64,000 bases of DNA from Polaromonas sp. (lineage in GTDB: Bacteria; Pseudomonadota; Gammaproteobacteria; Burkholderiales; Burkholderiaceae_C): assembly GCA_028291985.1 (NCBI GenBank), contig JAQGNE010000063.1:62001-126000 (forward strand), written 5' to 3'. The position numbers and the translations under genes were made by a program. The stretch's first letter is position 1; each line of letters begins with the position of its first letter. Under the pieces are notes generated by a model, which did no database searches, was not told the DNA's origin, and saw only the letters and a list, made by a program, of their open reading frames with translations. Below, piece after piece: positions 19,189 through 28,459 of this stretch.

Positions 19189-20901
19189 ATGGGCGTCATG
19201 AACGATCTTTTCGCAACCGAGCACAGCGCCGTGCACAGCCTCATGCTTGCCAGCGCGACCGATCTGGAAGGTTTTCGACACCATGCCCGGCGGCTACTGG
19301 CCCTCGGCGCCACGCCCGCGGACGTCAGCTGGCATTGCAGCGACACCGCCGCAGCTGACCTGTTTGCCGCTGCACCGACGCCAGCATGTGCACCCGCCCC
19401 AGCGTCTGGCCACAGCCCATATTCGCAACCCGCAAGCAAGGCAGCTCCAGCCGAGCAGCCCATCAAAGTGCCCGCCGGTTTCATGACCTTGTGCGAGACG
19501 GTGATCCTGCACAACGATCCCGGCAGGTTTGGCCTGCTCTACCGCCTGCTGTGGCGCCTGGTGCATGAGCCGGCATTGCGCCATGACCCGCTGGACGCCG
19601 ACTGGATGGCGGCGCAACACATGGCGCAGGCTGTACGCCGCGACATGCACAAGATGAAGGCCTTTGTGCGCTTTCGCTGCGTACAGGACGAGATCTTCAA
19701 GACCCACCCGGAAAGCGGCTTGCTGCACGTGGCCTGGTTCGAACCCGAGCACCATATCGTGGAGGCGATCACCCCTTTTTTTGTGCGCCGCTTCACGCAG
19801 ATGCGCTGGGCGATCCTGACGCCCGAGCGCTGCGTTGAGTGGGAGGGAAGTCCTGCCAAGAACTCCTCCACCCGACACCAGACATCGCGCGTGCCGTCAG
19901 CATCAGTCCCGCCGCTTCCATTTGAAGCAGCAGTATCGGACGCCGCGGCGCCGACGCCTGCCACGCAGCCCGGCGTGATCTTCAGTCCCGGTGCGAACAA
20001 GGCAGATGCTCCGCCAGCCGATGCTGGCGAAGGCCTGTGGCTTACCTACTACCAGCACATCTTCAACCCCGCCCGTCTCAAGCTCAAGATGATGCAAAAG
20101 GAAATGCCGCGCAAGTACTGGCAGAACCTGCCCGAGGCCAAGTTCATCAGCGCACTCGCAACCTGCGCGCCCCAACGGCACATGGCCATGATCGATGGAG
20201 CCCCTGTCGAGCCGCGCCGCCGTATCCCGGTGTTCAAGGCGGATGGGGCAGCAGCAAGCCGGCTGACCACGCCAGGGTTGCTTGACACAACCAGGATGCC
20301 GGACAGCCTGGCGCAGCTCAAGGCCATGGCCCAGCAATGTCGTAACTGCCCGATCGGCCAGCATGCGACGCAAGCGGTGTGCGGCGAAGGACCGGCCCGC
20401 GCAAACACCATGGTGGTGGGCGAGCAGCCCGGCGACCAGGAAGACCTGCACGGCCGGCCCTTTGTGGGACCGGCGGGGCAACTGTTTGACCAGGCGCTGG
20501 CTGACCTTGGCCGGGACCGTCAGCAGCTGTTCATCACCAATGCCGTCAAGCATTTCAAGTATGAACCGCGCGGGAAGCGGCGTGTGCACAAGACGCCTTC
20601 GCAGCAGGAGGCGGCGGCCTGCTCGCACTGGCTGGAAAGCGAGATCGCGCTGGTCAAACCCAGGGTGGCGCTTGCCCTCGGCGCAACAGCCGCCTCATCA
20701 TTGCTGGGCCGGCGTGTGGCGGTGATGTCCGAGCGGGGCCAGTGGTTTGCACGGCCCGACGGCCTGCGTGTACTGGTCGCGCCGCATCCCGCCGCCCTGC
20801 TCCGGATGGAGCCGCGGCTTCGGGACGCCGCCTACAGCGAGTGGCTGCGCGACCTCAAAACCGCATTGGCTGATGCTGATGCTGATGATGGCAGCCGGTA
20901 G
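19189..20901 (+). CDS. DUF4130 - UdgX-type uracil-DNA glycosylase fusion
   Basis: 570 aa. The N-terminal part (about 80-300) is a DUF4130/TIGR03915-type domain (MAQAVRRDMHKMKAFVRFR, FVRRFTQMRWAILTP, KYWQNLPEAKFI). The C-terminal part (about 360-565) is a family-4-like uracil glycosylase with CRNCPIG and C at about 384 as possible cluster ligands, GEQPGDQEDLHGRPFVGPAG, and KRRVHKTP, whose His (about 467) marks UdgX, the glycosylase that stays covalently attached to the abasic site. HPAALLR closes the active site. It is in a probable SOS-controlled operon with the radical-SAM gene and likely acts on damaged DNA. Confidence 0.9.
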   Translation: MGVMNDLFATEHSAVHSLMLASATDLEGFRHHARRLLALGATPADVSWHCSDTAAADLFAAAPTPACAPAPASGHSPYSQPASKAAPAEQPIKVPAGFMTLCETVILHNDPGRFGLLYRLLWRLVHEPALRHDPLDADWMAAQHMAQAVRRDMHKMKAFVRFRCVQDEIFKTHPESGLLHVAWFEPEHHIVEAITPFFVRRFTQMRWAILTPERCVEWEGSPAKNSSTRHQTSRVPSASVPPLPFEAAVSDAAAPTPATQPGVIFSPGANKADAPPADAGEGLWLTYYQHIFNPARLKLKMMQKEMPRKYWQNLPEAKFISALATCAPQRHMAMIDGAPVEPRRRIPVFKADGAAASRLTTPGLLDTTRMPDSLAQLKAMAQQCRNCPIGQHATQAVCGEGPARANTMVVGEQPGDQEDLHGRPFVGPAGQLFDQALADLGRDRQQLFITNAVKHFKYEPRGKRRVHKTPSQQEAAACSHWLESEIALVKPRVALALGATAASSLLGRRVAVMSERGQWFARPDGLRVLVAPHPAALLRMEPRLRDAAYSEWLRDLKTALADADADDGSR

Positions 20902-20933
20902 CGCCGATGACACCAGCTGGCGATACCACAGGC

Positions 20934-20998
20934 TTGCTAGTGCTTCGATAGCGATGCTTCTTGTCTGTATAAGGTCTGGACGCCTTTTTGCTTGAATT
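20934..20998 (+). repeat. Family A dispersed repeat, degenerate copy
   Basis: TTGCTAGTGCTTCGATAGCG head, AAGGTCTGGACGCC core and TTTTTGCTTGAATT tail, as in the other copies. It sits just after the UdgX gene and is diverged in the core. Confidence 0.65.
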
Positions 20999-21072
20999 CA
21001 GGCTTACGGAAAAGTTTTCGCCAGCTACCCAGCTACCCGCCCCTGACCGCCAGGCAAGGCCACCGTACGCCG

Positions 21073-21411
21073 TCATGGCGGCGCCTGTTGGGACCGTGCG
21101 GCCGGCGGCGCGGGCGTGGCGCGCGTGCCATCGCGCGAGCGATCAGGCGCCGGCACCGTGGTGCGTGACGTGTCCGTAACCGGCGGCGCTGCCGGCAAGG
21201 TGGGCCGCGTCTCGGAGTTGCGCGGGCCCTGCGCGACAGGCGCCGAATCGGCAATACCGCTGCGGTGCAGGGGATTGCGCACGATCGGGTTGTTCAGCGG
21301 CGACTGTGCCAAGCCCGGCGACGCGACGAGCAGCAAGCCAGCAGCGGCAAGCGCCAACGCTGCCAGCCGTGCAACTGGGTACAAAGCACTGTGTTGTTGA
21401 AGCAGGTTCAT
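21073..21411 (-). CDS. Small secreted proline-rich protein
   Basis: 112 aa from ATG 21411, with GGAAG about 9 bases upstream. The N-terminal signal peptide (ARLAALALAAAGLLLVASPGLA, cleavage near residue 37) is followed by SPLNNPIVRNPLHRSG and a disordered Pro/Ala/Thr/Arg-rich tail. No domain is recognised. The codon pattern and signal peptide favour a real gene, but it is short and alone. Confidence 0.5.
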   Translation of the reverse strand: MNLLQQHSALYPVARLAALALAAAGLLLVASPGLAQSPLNNPIVRNPLHRSGIADSAPVAQGPRNSETRPTLPAAPPVTDTSRTTVPAPDRSRDGTRATPAPPAARSQQAPP

Positions 21412-21569
21412 GACGATGTTCTTCCAGGGAAGTGATGACGGGGGCCCACGGCTGGCCGGTGCCTGTTCACACAGACCCGCACGCCATCGATGGAATCGCG
21501 CAAAAGCCGACAGTTGCCGCCAAATTGCTGCATCCATTAAGAATGGCATGGCAAAGCTCAAGAGTGATG

Positions 21570-21637
21570 CTTGCTACTTTTTATATAGCACATACCCGTT
21601 GTACTCCTTGGGCTTAAGACACTTTTTACCTGAATTT
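21570..21637 (+). repeat. Family A dispersed repeat
   Basis: Head TTGCTACTTTTTATATAGCA, core CTTGGGCTTAAGACAC, tail TTTTTACCTGAATTTT. It lies between the proline-rich secreted gene and the metallophosphoesterase gene. Confidence 0.8.
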
Positions 21638-21660
21638 TCATCCCGCACGAACGGGCAGGC

Positions 21661-22860
21661 TCAGCCCCGAACCAGCCGCAACACCGTGATCTCCGACGGT
21701 GAGCCGAACCGGTTGGGCGGCCCCCAGTAGCCGGTGCCACGGCTGGTGTACACCCACATGTTCTGCCAACGGTGCAGGCCGGCGGTATAGGGCTGCTGCA
21801 GCCGCACGAAAAAGTTCCACGGAAAGAACTGCCCCCCATGCGTGTGTCCGGACACCTGCAGGTCAAAGCCGGCTTCGGCGGCCGCCTGCGCGCTGCGCGG
21901 CTGGTGCGCCAGCAGCACCCGGGTACGCACCGATTCAGGCGCGCCCTCCAGCGCAAGTTTGGGATCGCTCCGGTGCGCCGGCTCGAAATGGTGCGCGCTG
22001 TAATCCGTCACACCGGCCAGGAGCAAGGCCGCCATCAGTTGCGAATCGCCCTGCGCACTGCTCTGCTGGTCATTGACCTGCGTTGCAGGGCTGTGGTGCA
22101 GTACCACATGCTCGTTGATGAGCACGGTAAGGCCCAGCCGCCGCAGTTCGCGAATCCAGGCGTGTGCGCCAGCGTAATACTCGTGGTTTCCGGTAACAAA
22201 AAAAGTGCCGTGCCGCGACTTCAGCGCGGCCAGCGGCGCCACATGGCCCGCCAACTCAGACACGCTGCCGTCCACCAGATCACCGGTCACGGCCACCACA
22301 TCGGCATGCAGCGTATTCACCTTGTTGACGATGCGCTGCAAATAGTCGCGCTTGATGGTCGGGCCGACATGGATGTCCGATATCTGCACCACGGTGAAGC
22401 CGTGCAGGGCAATGTCCAACCCTTCCAGCGGCACATCCAGCCGCCTGACCGACGCCGTGCGGCGCGCAATCCGGAAGCCCAGCAGCGTCACCCCCAGAGC
22501 GGTGACCAGCACCATCACCACCGAGCGGGCCGATGTCATACCTGACATTGCCAGCGGCTCGGTCCTCAAGGCATCGACCAGCCTCAGCAGTATCAGCAGC
22601 GCATCGCGCAGCAGCGTCAGCAGCACCAGGGACGAAAAAAACCCCATCAAGACAAAGCCGGTCCAGCTCAGCCGGTCGGCCCAGGGCTGTCGCACGCCGC
22701 GGCGGCCCGCCATGCCAAGCGGCAGCAGCACGGCCGACACCGCCAGCGCGACAGCCAGCGCAAGCTGTGCAGCCTGGTGTCCGTCCAGGCCGGACACCAG
22801 TCGCAAGGCCACAAACAGGTGAAGTAGGGCAGATACAATCCCAAGCGAGCGATAGGTCAT
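21661..22860 (-). CDS. Membrane-bound calcineurin-like metallophosphoesterase
   Basis: 399 aa. Three to four N-terminal membrane helices (about 1-130) are followed by a metallophosphoesterase domain with all family motifs: VVQISDIHVG (D-x-H), VAVTGDLVDG (GD), FVTGNHEYY (GNHE) and QVSGHTHGGQFFPW (GHTH). This layout is that of YaeI-like proteins, some of which act on lipid or UDP-lipid phosphates. Two metal ions should be bound on the catalytic side. It diverges from minC across a 245-base gap. The substrate is unknown. Confidence 0.9.
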   Translation of the reverse strand: MTYRSLGIVSALLHLFVALRLVSGLDGHQAAQLALAVALAVSAVLLPLGMAGRRGVRQPWADRLSWTGFVLMGFFSSLVLLTLLRDALLILLRLVDALRTEPLAMSGMTSARSVVMVLVTALGVTLLGFRIARRTASVRRLDVPLEGLDIALHGFTVVQISDIHVGPTIKRDYLQRIVNKVNTLHADVVAVTGDLVDGSVSELAGHVAPLAALKSRHGTFFVTGNHEYYAGAHAWIRELRRLGLTVLINEHVVLHHSPATQVNDQQSSAQGDSQLMAALLLAGVTDYSAHHFEPAHRSDPKLALEGAPESVRTRVLLAHQPRSAQAAAEAGFDLQVSGHTHGGQFFPWNFFVRLQQPYTAGLHRWQNMWVYTSRGTGYWGPPNRFGSPSEITVLRLVRG

Positions 22861-23105
22861 AAGATCAGAGACAAGCCATGTATGGCGGCGGTATGCAAGA
22901 GCCGGGCCCCAAGCTTACTGATATTTGTCTTCACGAGGTGTCCCCCACTGGCCCTACGGGCATTCCCTGTCCTGACAAGCTCATGGCACGGCCACATCCG
23001 GCAGCGCGCCATCCTGGCAAGTCTTCAACCCAAGCTGCGGCACGACAGCGCCCTTGCACCAGCTTGCCGCAACGCATCAAACACCTTCACCATACACCTT
23101 CATCC

Positions 23106-23894
23106 ATGACCGTTGCCATACCGGCCACAGCCCCGAGCAGCTTCGAGATCAAAAGCGCCAGCCTGCCGCTGGTGGCCTTGCTGCTGAAATCGCCAGACCT
23201 CGCCTTGCTGGCCAGCGAGTTGCGTAACCGCTTCGGCGATATCCCGGATTTCTTTGACAACGACCCGCTGGTGCTGGACCTTGGGCCCCTGCAGGCCAGT
23301 GGCGCTGACGAGAGCATCAACTTTGCAGCCCTGCTTGCCATGCTGCGTGACTACCGCCTGTCGCCGGTTGCTGCCAAAAGCGGCTCGCCGGCACAGATGG
23401 CCGCAGCGCTGGCAAGCGGCCTGGTGGCAGCGCCCGATGCCCGCCTGACCGGCAACCGGCAACGCGCTGACAGCGAGCAGCCGCAACCGGTGCAACAGGT
23501 ACAGCTGGCCGCAAGCCCGCCAGCTTCGCCGCCACAACCGCCATTGCCGCAAGGTGCGCTCGTCATCGACAAGCCGCTTCGCTCGGGCCAGCAGATTTAT
23601 GCGCGCGGGCGTGACCTGGTGGTTTTGAGCATGGTGAACGCCGGCGCTGAAGTGATTGCCGACGGCCATATCCATGTGTATGCGCCGCTGCGCGGCAAGG
23701 CCATGGCTGGCGCGCGTGGCAACACGGACGCCCGCATCTTTTCATTGGCGCTTGATGCCGAGCTGCTGTCGATTGCCGGCGTCTACCGCACCAGCGAAAC
23801 ACCGCTTCCCGCCAGCATCCAGGGCAAGCCCGCACAGGTGCGGCTGGTCAGTAGCGAAGACGGCGACAAGCTGGTGATGGACAGCATGCCATGA
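23106..23894 (+). CDS. minC: Septum site-determining protein MinC
   Basis: 262 aa FtsZ-assembly inhibitor that, with MinD, blocks division at the poles. The N-terminal domain (SFEIKSASLPLVALLLKS, about 12-95) is joined by a Gln/Pro linker (about 120-155) to the C-terminal beta-helix domain (KPLRSGQQIYARGRDLVVLSMVNAGAEVIADG, with YAPLRGKAMAGARG). ATG 23106 gives the family N-terminus; the open frame continues upstream but has no homology. First gene of minCDE. Confidence 0.95.
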   Translation: MTVAIPATAPSSFEIKSASLPLVALLLKSPDLALLASELRNRFGDIPDFFDNDPLVLDLGPLQASGADESINFAALLAMLRDYRLSPVAAKSGSPAQMAAALASGLVAAPDARLTGNRQRADSEQPQPVQQVQLAASPPASPPQPPLPQGALVIDKPLRSGQQIYARGRDLVVLSMVNAGAEVIADGHIHVYAPLRGKAMAGARGNTDARIFSLALDAELLSIAGVYRTSETPLPASIQGKPAQVRLVSSEDGDKLVMDSMP

Positions 23895-23996
23895 CCCTCC
23901 TGACGCTGCCGCTGAGCACCAGCGACTTGCGGCCCTGAGCCTGCATCGCACCCACCCCATACCCACCATTTTCGATTCTCAAAGGACATCCTGCAC

Positions 23997-24815
23997 ATGG
24001 CAAAAATTATTGTGGTCACATCTGGCAAGGGCGGCGTTGGCAAGACAACGACCAGCGCCAGTTTTTCTACCGGACTGGCCTTGCGCGGGCACAAGACAGC
24101 GGTGATCGACTTCGACGTTGGCCTGCGCAACCTAGACCTCATCATGGGTTGCGAGCGCCGTGTGGTGTATGACCTGATCAACGTGATCCAGGGCGAGGCC
24201 ACGCTCAATCAGGCGCTCATCAAGGACAAGCAATGCCCCCAGCTGTACGTGCTGGCCGCCTCGCAAACACGCGACAAGGATGCGCTGACGCAGGAAGGCG
24301 TGGAGAAGGTGCTCAACGACCTGGTCGCCATGGATTTTGAATACATCGTCTGCGACTCCCCCGCCGGCATCGAGACCGGTGCATTGATGGCGATGCACTT
24401 TGCCGACGAGGCGCTGATCGTCACCAACCCGGAAGTCTCCAGCGTGCGCGACTCGGACCGCATTCTCGGCATGCTGGCCAGCAAGACCAAGCGCGCCATC
24501 GAGGGCGGCGATCCGATCAAGGAACACCTGCTCATCACGCGCTACAACCCGAACCGCGTCAACCAGGGCCAGATGCTGTCGCTGGAAGACATCACCGACA
24601 TCCTGCGGATCAAGCTGATCGGCGTCATCCCAGAATCTGAAGCGGTGCTGCAGGCATCCAATGAGGGCATACCGGCGGTGCACAAGGAAGGCACCGATGT
24701 GTCCGAAGCATACAAGGACGTGATAGACCGCTTTCTGGGCGCCACCGACAAGCCCATGCGCTTCACCGATGCCGAAAAGCCCGGCTTCTTCAAACGCCTG
24801 TTTGGAGGGAAATAA
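23997..24815 (+). CDS. minD: Septum site-determining ATPase MinD
   Basis: 272 aa membrane-associated ATPase that recruits MinC and oscillates under MinE. The deviant Walker A motif SGKGGVGKTTTSA is at residues 9-21, switch regions DFDVGLRNLDL and CDSPAGIETGA follow, and the C-terminal amphipathic membrane anchor (GFFKRLFGGK) is present. AAAGGA lies 8-10 bases before the ATG. 102 bases after minC and 6 bases before minE. Confidence 0.98.
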   Translation: MAKIIVVTSGKGGVGKTTTSASFSTGLALRGHKTAVIDFDVGLRNLDLIMGCERRVVYDLINVIQGEATLNQALIKDKQCPQLYVLAASQTRDKDALTQEGVEKVLNDLVAMDFEYIVCDSPAGIETGALMAMHFADEALIVTNPEVSSVRDSDRILGMLASKTKRAIEGGDPIKEHLLITRYNPNRVNQGQMLSLEDITDILRIKLIGVIPESEAVLQASNEGIPAVHKEGTDVSEAYKDVIDRFLGATDKPMRFTDAEKPGFFKRLFGGK

Positions 24816-24821
24816 AGCGTC

Positions 24822-25100
24822 ATGGCCTCATTCCTGTCCTTCTTTCTGGGTGAGAAAAAGCAAACCGCCAACATTGCAAAAGAGCGGCTTCAAATCATTC
24901 TGGCGCATGAGCGCACAGACCGCAGCCACCAGCCCGACTACTTGCCGGCCCTGCAGCGCGACCTGATCGCGGTGATTGCCAAATACATCGCCATCAACCC
25001 CGACGACATCAAGGTGCATCTGCAGCGCCAGGGCAACCTGGACATGCTGGAAGTCAAGATCGAGCTGCCGGACAAGGAGGAAGGGGCAGAGAAGAAGTGA
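24822..25100 (+). CDS. minE: Cell division topological specificity factor MinE
   Basis: 92 aa. An N-terminal membrane and MinD-binding segment ([31 protein letters not shown]) is followed by the dimerisation domain ([44 protein letters not shown]). It displaces MinC from MinD and drives the pole-to-pole oscillation. It is the last gene of minCDE; the tail is Lys/Glu-rich. Confidence 0.97.
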   Translation: MASFLSFFLGEKKQTANIAKERLQIILAHERTDRSHQPDYLPALQRDLIAVIAKYIAINPDDIKVHLQRQGNLDMLEVKIELPDKEEGAEKK

Positions 25101-25342
25101 AAGTAAGGTGCCGACGCCGTCTGTCCAGTTGCGGCACGAAGCGCCGCTACGCCGGATTGCTGCGAACGGATTCACCCAAGCCCTGCACGAAATGCGTTTG
25201 TTGACTTCTGTCGCCCAATGACTACGCGGCCTGCCGGTAGCCGTCCTACGATGCCCAGCTCAACAGAGGCCAAACTCATCAGCAGGAGTTTCGCAGTTTC
25301 TGGTTGACACCTTCCAGGGTCGGGCTCCGTGTCTGGACAGTC

Positions 25343-26995
25343 ATGACGTCAATCGCCAGTTTCTCCTATCCCCTGGCCCGGGAACACTTTCAAGCGCCCC
25401 CCAAACGGCCCCTTCTGTTGACCACTTGCGGATCGGCACTCCTGCTGTCGGCTTTGCTTGCCGGTTGCGGCGGCGGCGGTGGTAGCGGTCGTGATCCGGT
25501 CCTGGGTACCGGCAATGCAACTGCCATTGCCCTGGTGGCCCCGCCAGGCGCCATAACGCCGGGCGGCGGAAGTGTCGGCCCCGATGGAACTGTCACACCT
25601 GTCACACCTGTCACACCTGTCACACCCGTCACACCCGTCACACCCGTCACACCCGTCACACCCGTCACACCCGTCACACCCGTCACGCCTGTCACGCCTG
25701 TCACACCCGTCACGCCTGTCACGCCTGTCACGCCCGTCACGCCCGTCACGCCCGTCACGCCCGTCACGCCTGCAGCGCCTGTAGCGCCAGGCAGCGTTTG
25801 CCTCACGGCTCAGCCCGGTGCGCCCACTATCATCGCCACCAATCCTACCAACGGCAACCCGTCGGTAAGCACCAGCACGGCAGGCGCCGCCGGTGACGGG
25901 AAACTGGTCGAAGCGACGTTCAGCACCGACATGAACCCGTCGGGCCTGAACAGCATGACCTTTTCACTCGCGCCTACTGGCTCACCGGCCATTACGCCGA
26001 CCATGGTCGCCTACAGTGCATCGACCCGCGTGGCAACGCTGGCCACACCATCGGCATTGCTGCCGAGCACCGACTACACGGTAGTGGTTCAGGGCTCACC
26101 CACCAGTTCGACTGGTGTACCGCTGGGTTGCGGCTACACCTGGACCTTCCGGACCGCCACTGCACCTGTTGTCACGCTAAGTCCCGTAAACCTGGGTGCT
26201 GCCGCGTCCTTCGGCGGTTTTGGCGGCAATGCCACGATCACCAATGACGGGCTGGCCACGCTGGTCAACGGAGACATCGGCGTGAATGCAGCGTCGACCA
26301 CGGTAACCGGGTTCAGGGATGCGGCTGGCAATGTCTACACCATCACACCCAACAACAACGGCCTCGTTACCGGCTCTGTTCACACGCTGACTGCGCCACC
26401 GGGATCGGTAGCGGGCGCCAGGGTCACGCAGGCACGCAACGATGCGCTTGCCGCCTTCAACGCCATATCACCCGGCAACTTGCCAGGCGGCATTGACGTG
26501 TCCAGTCTGGCGCAATGTCCAAGCTGCGGTGGCGCCCTGGGTGGACCGGACGAGCTGGCAGGACGTACGCTGCCACCCGGCGTCTACCGCTCGGCCACCG
26601 GTACGTATGACATCGGCGGCGCTGGCCGCACCTCAGGCAGCCTGGTGCTGGATGGCCGCAACGACGCCAATGCGATCTGGGTCTTTCAGACCGCAGCCGG
26701 TAGCGGAACCCTGAATGTCGGACTGACAGGCCCGGCAACTCCGGCAGTGCCCGTACAAGTGCGGCTGATCAACGGTGCACAAGCCAAAAACGTCTTCTGG
26801 TATGTACCTGCAGGCGCAGTGATCGGTACCGGCTCCACCATGACCGGAACGATGTTGAGCAATGCTGCCATCACCATGTCTACCACCGGCGGCACACCAC
26901 CTACCGCGGTCATCACCACGCTCAATGGACGTGCTATTGCGCTGACCGCCGGCGTGACCATGACCAACACCGTCATCAACGTACCTGCTCCCTGA
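25343..26995 (+). CDS. Ice-binding-like (DUF3494) lipoprotein with VTP-repeat linker
   Basis: 550 aa. The signal peptide ends in a lipobox (LLSALLAGC, Cys about residue 35), so it is probably anchored in the outer membrane. A glycine run and a linker of 20 VTP units (about 84-143) lead to a bacterial Ig-like domain (about 160-275, [25 protein letters not shown]) and a DUF3494 ice-binding-type beta-helix domain (about 280-550, [58 protein letters not shown]). DUF3494 proteins bind ice or act as adhesins. The presence of an Ig-like module supports a surface adhesin. ATG 25343 gives the lipoprotein signal. Confidence 0.87.
   Translation: MTSIASFSYPLAREHFQAPPKRPLLLTTCGSALLLSALLAGCGGGGGSGRDPVLGTGNATAIALVAPPGAITPGGGSVGPDGTVTPVTPVTPVTPVTPVTPVTPVTPVTPVTPVTPVTPVTPVTPVTPVTPVTPVTPVTPVTPAAPVAPGSVCLTAQPGAPTIIATNPTNGNPSVSTSTAGAAGDGKLVEATFSTDMNPSGLNSMTFSLAPTGSPAITPTMVAYSASTRVATLATPSALLPSTDYTVVVQGSPTSSTGVPLGCGYTWTFRTATAPVVTLSPVNLGAAASFGGFGGNATITNDGLATLVNGDIGVNAASTTVTGFRDAAGNVYTITPNNNGLVTGSVHTLTAPPGSVAGARVTQARNDALAAFNAISPGNLPGGIDVSSLAQCPSCGGALGGPDELAGRTLPPGVYRSATGTYDIGGAGRTSGSLVLDGRNDANAIWVFQTAAGSGTLNVGLTGPATPAVPVQVRLINGAQAKNVFWYVPAGAVIGTGSTMTGTMLSNAAITMSTTGGTPPTAVITTLNGRAIALTAGVTMTNTVINVPAP
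25592..25771 (+). repeat. Tandem array, 20 units of 9 bp
   Basis: Twenty consecutive GTCACRCCY units (180 bases) encode Val-Thr-Pro. Units carry two synonymous variable positions (A/G and T/C) in blocks: early units end CACACCT or CACACCC, later ones CACGCCT or CACGCCC, the pattern left by slipped-strand expansion. Because the unit is a multiple of three, copy-number change alters stalk length without breaking the frame. Confidence 0.97.
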
Positions 26996-27096
26996 GCACG
27001 GACCCGGCACCGCAGGGCTTATGGCCACGCTGGTGCCGGTATCCATCAAGGTAGATGTCTCTCTTCAATCGAATTTATACGTACACGGGTAACCCC

Positions 27097-28245
27097 ATGA
27101 CCTCATTGACACTTTCACGCATAACCGCAGTAGCGCTTGCCACGCTCGCAACCTGCGCAGGCACCGCAGCACTGGCACAGAACGACACGTTGGGCTGGTA
27201 CGGTGGCGCCAACATCGGGCGCACCAGCGCCACGATTGACGATCCGCGCATCCGTAGCGGCCTGGCTGCAGGCGGCCTGACCACCAACTCGATATCCGAC
27301 CGCGACCGGGATACGGGCTATAAAGTCTTTGGCGGTTACCAGATCAACCGCAACTTCGCCGTCGAAGGCGGCTACTTTGACCTCGGCAAATTTGGCTATA
27401 CGGCCAACACGACGCCCGCAGGAAGTCTGAGCGGTGACATGCGCGTGAAGGGCCTGAACCTCGACCTCGTAGGCACTCTGCCGCTCTCCGAGCGTTTCTC
27501 TGCGTTTGGTCGGGTTGGCCTTAACTACGCGCATACGAGGGACAACTTCTCCGGCACTGGCGCAGTGAGGGTCGGCAATGCCAACCCAAGCGCGCACGGC
27601 ACCAACTACAAGATGGGCGTCGGCCTGCAATACGCGCTGAGCGATGCCTGGTCAGTGCGCGGAGAACTCGAGCGCTATCGCGTGAAAGACGGCGTGGGTA
27701 ACCGAGGCCATATCGACATGGCTTCGCTGGGCCTGGTTTACCGTTTTGGCCGGAAAGTGCAAACGCCGGTGGCACAAAGTGCCTACGTGCCGGTAGCAGC
27801 AGCGCCTGCGCCAGCCGTGGCCATGCCGACACCGGCTCCGGCTCCGATAGCCGCACCGCCCAGGACCGAAAAATACACGCTCTCGGCCACCGAACTGTTC
27901 GGATTTGATAGCGCAACCTTGCAAGGCAACCAGCAAAAGCTGGACGACGTCGCCACTGCATTGCGCAGCAGCGGCGCGCAGGGAAACGTAGTCATCACTG
28001 GCTACACAGACCGGCTGGGCAGCGAAGCGTACAACCAGAAGCTTTCCGAGCGGCGCGCTGCCGCAGTCAAGACATACCTGTCTGGTAAAGGCGTTGACGC
28101 AACCCGGCTGTCAGCGCAGGGCAAAGGGGAAACGAATCCCGTCGTTACCTGCACTGACACGCGCCAGGCGCAGCTCATCAAATGTCTGGAGCCGAACCGG
28201 CGTGTAGAGGTGGAAAACTTTACTGTCGAGCGCCGGCTGCCCTGA
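27097..28245 (+). CDS. OmpA-family outer-membrane protein
   Basis: 382 aa. Signal peptide (residues 1-27, cleavage after ALA-QND), then an eight-stranded OmpA beta-barrel (about 28-225: LGWYGGANIGRTSATI, YKVFGGYQINRNFAVEGGY, final aromatic strand LGLVYRFG). A Pro/Ala hinge (about 235-260) leads to a C-terminal peptidoglycan-binding OmpA domain (GFDSATLQGNQQKLDDVA, GYTDRLGSEAYNQKLSERRA, RLSAQGKGETNPV). The C-terminal domain contains an extra Cys pair (CTDTRQAQLIKC), as in several beta-proteobacterial OmpAs. ATG 27097 is preferred over 27055 because it leads directly into the signal peptide. Confidence 0.93.
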   Translation: MTSLTLSRITAVALATLATCAGTAALAQNDTLGWYGGANIGRTSATIDDPRIRSGLAAGGLTTNSISDRDRDTGYKVFGGYQINRNFAVEGGYFDLGKFGYTANTTPAGSLSGDMRVKGLNLDLVGTLPLSERFSAFGRVGLNYAHTRDNFSGTGAVRVGNANPSAHGTNYKMGVGLQYALSDAWSVRGELERYRVKDGVGNRGHIDMASLGLVYRFGRKVQTPVAQSAYVPVAAAPAPAVAMPTPAPAPIAAPPRTEKYTLSATELFGFDSATLQGNQQKLDDVATALRSSGAQGNVVITGYTDRLGSEAYNQKLSERRAAAVKTYLSGKGVDATRLSAQGKGETNPVVTCTDTRQAQLIKCLEPNRRVEVENFTVERRLP

Positions 28246-28390
28246 TCAGACGCCGTCACCGGAACGGTTCTCAAACCCCGCGCAAGGGCGCCGCGGCTGA
28301 GCCGCATGATCCTGCCGCTGCCTACTTGACATGATCGCAGCTCAGCTGCAGGCGGCCCAGGGTTCGGGTTCTTCTATTCCGGCTCCGGCG

Positions 28391-28424
28391 CAACCGGGTA
28401 ACCGGGTAACGGGGTAACGGGCAA
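28391..28424 (+). repeat. Short tandem repeat, about four 8-base units
   Basis: Approximate tandem copies of ACCGGGTA/ACGGGGTA (CAACCGGGTAACCGGGTAAC and onwards) lie in the non-coding stretch between ompA and the broken sensor-kinase gene. Confidence 0.8.
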
Positions 28425-28459
28425 CCAATGTATGCAGCAGTCAGGCGGCGGTGCGGCTG

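Noticed and set aside
25390..25806. Antisense frame encoding VTG repeats, and possible CRISPR-like array
   Set aside because: It is the reverse complement of the VTP-coding tandem repeat. Units are contiguous with no spacers, so it is not CRISPR.
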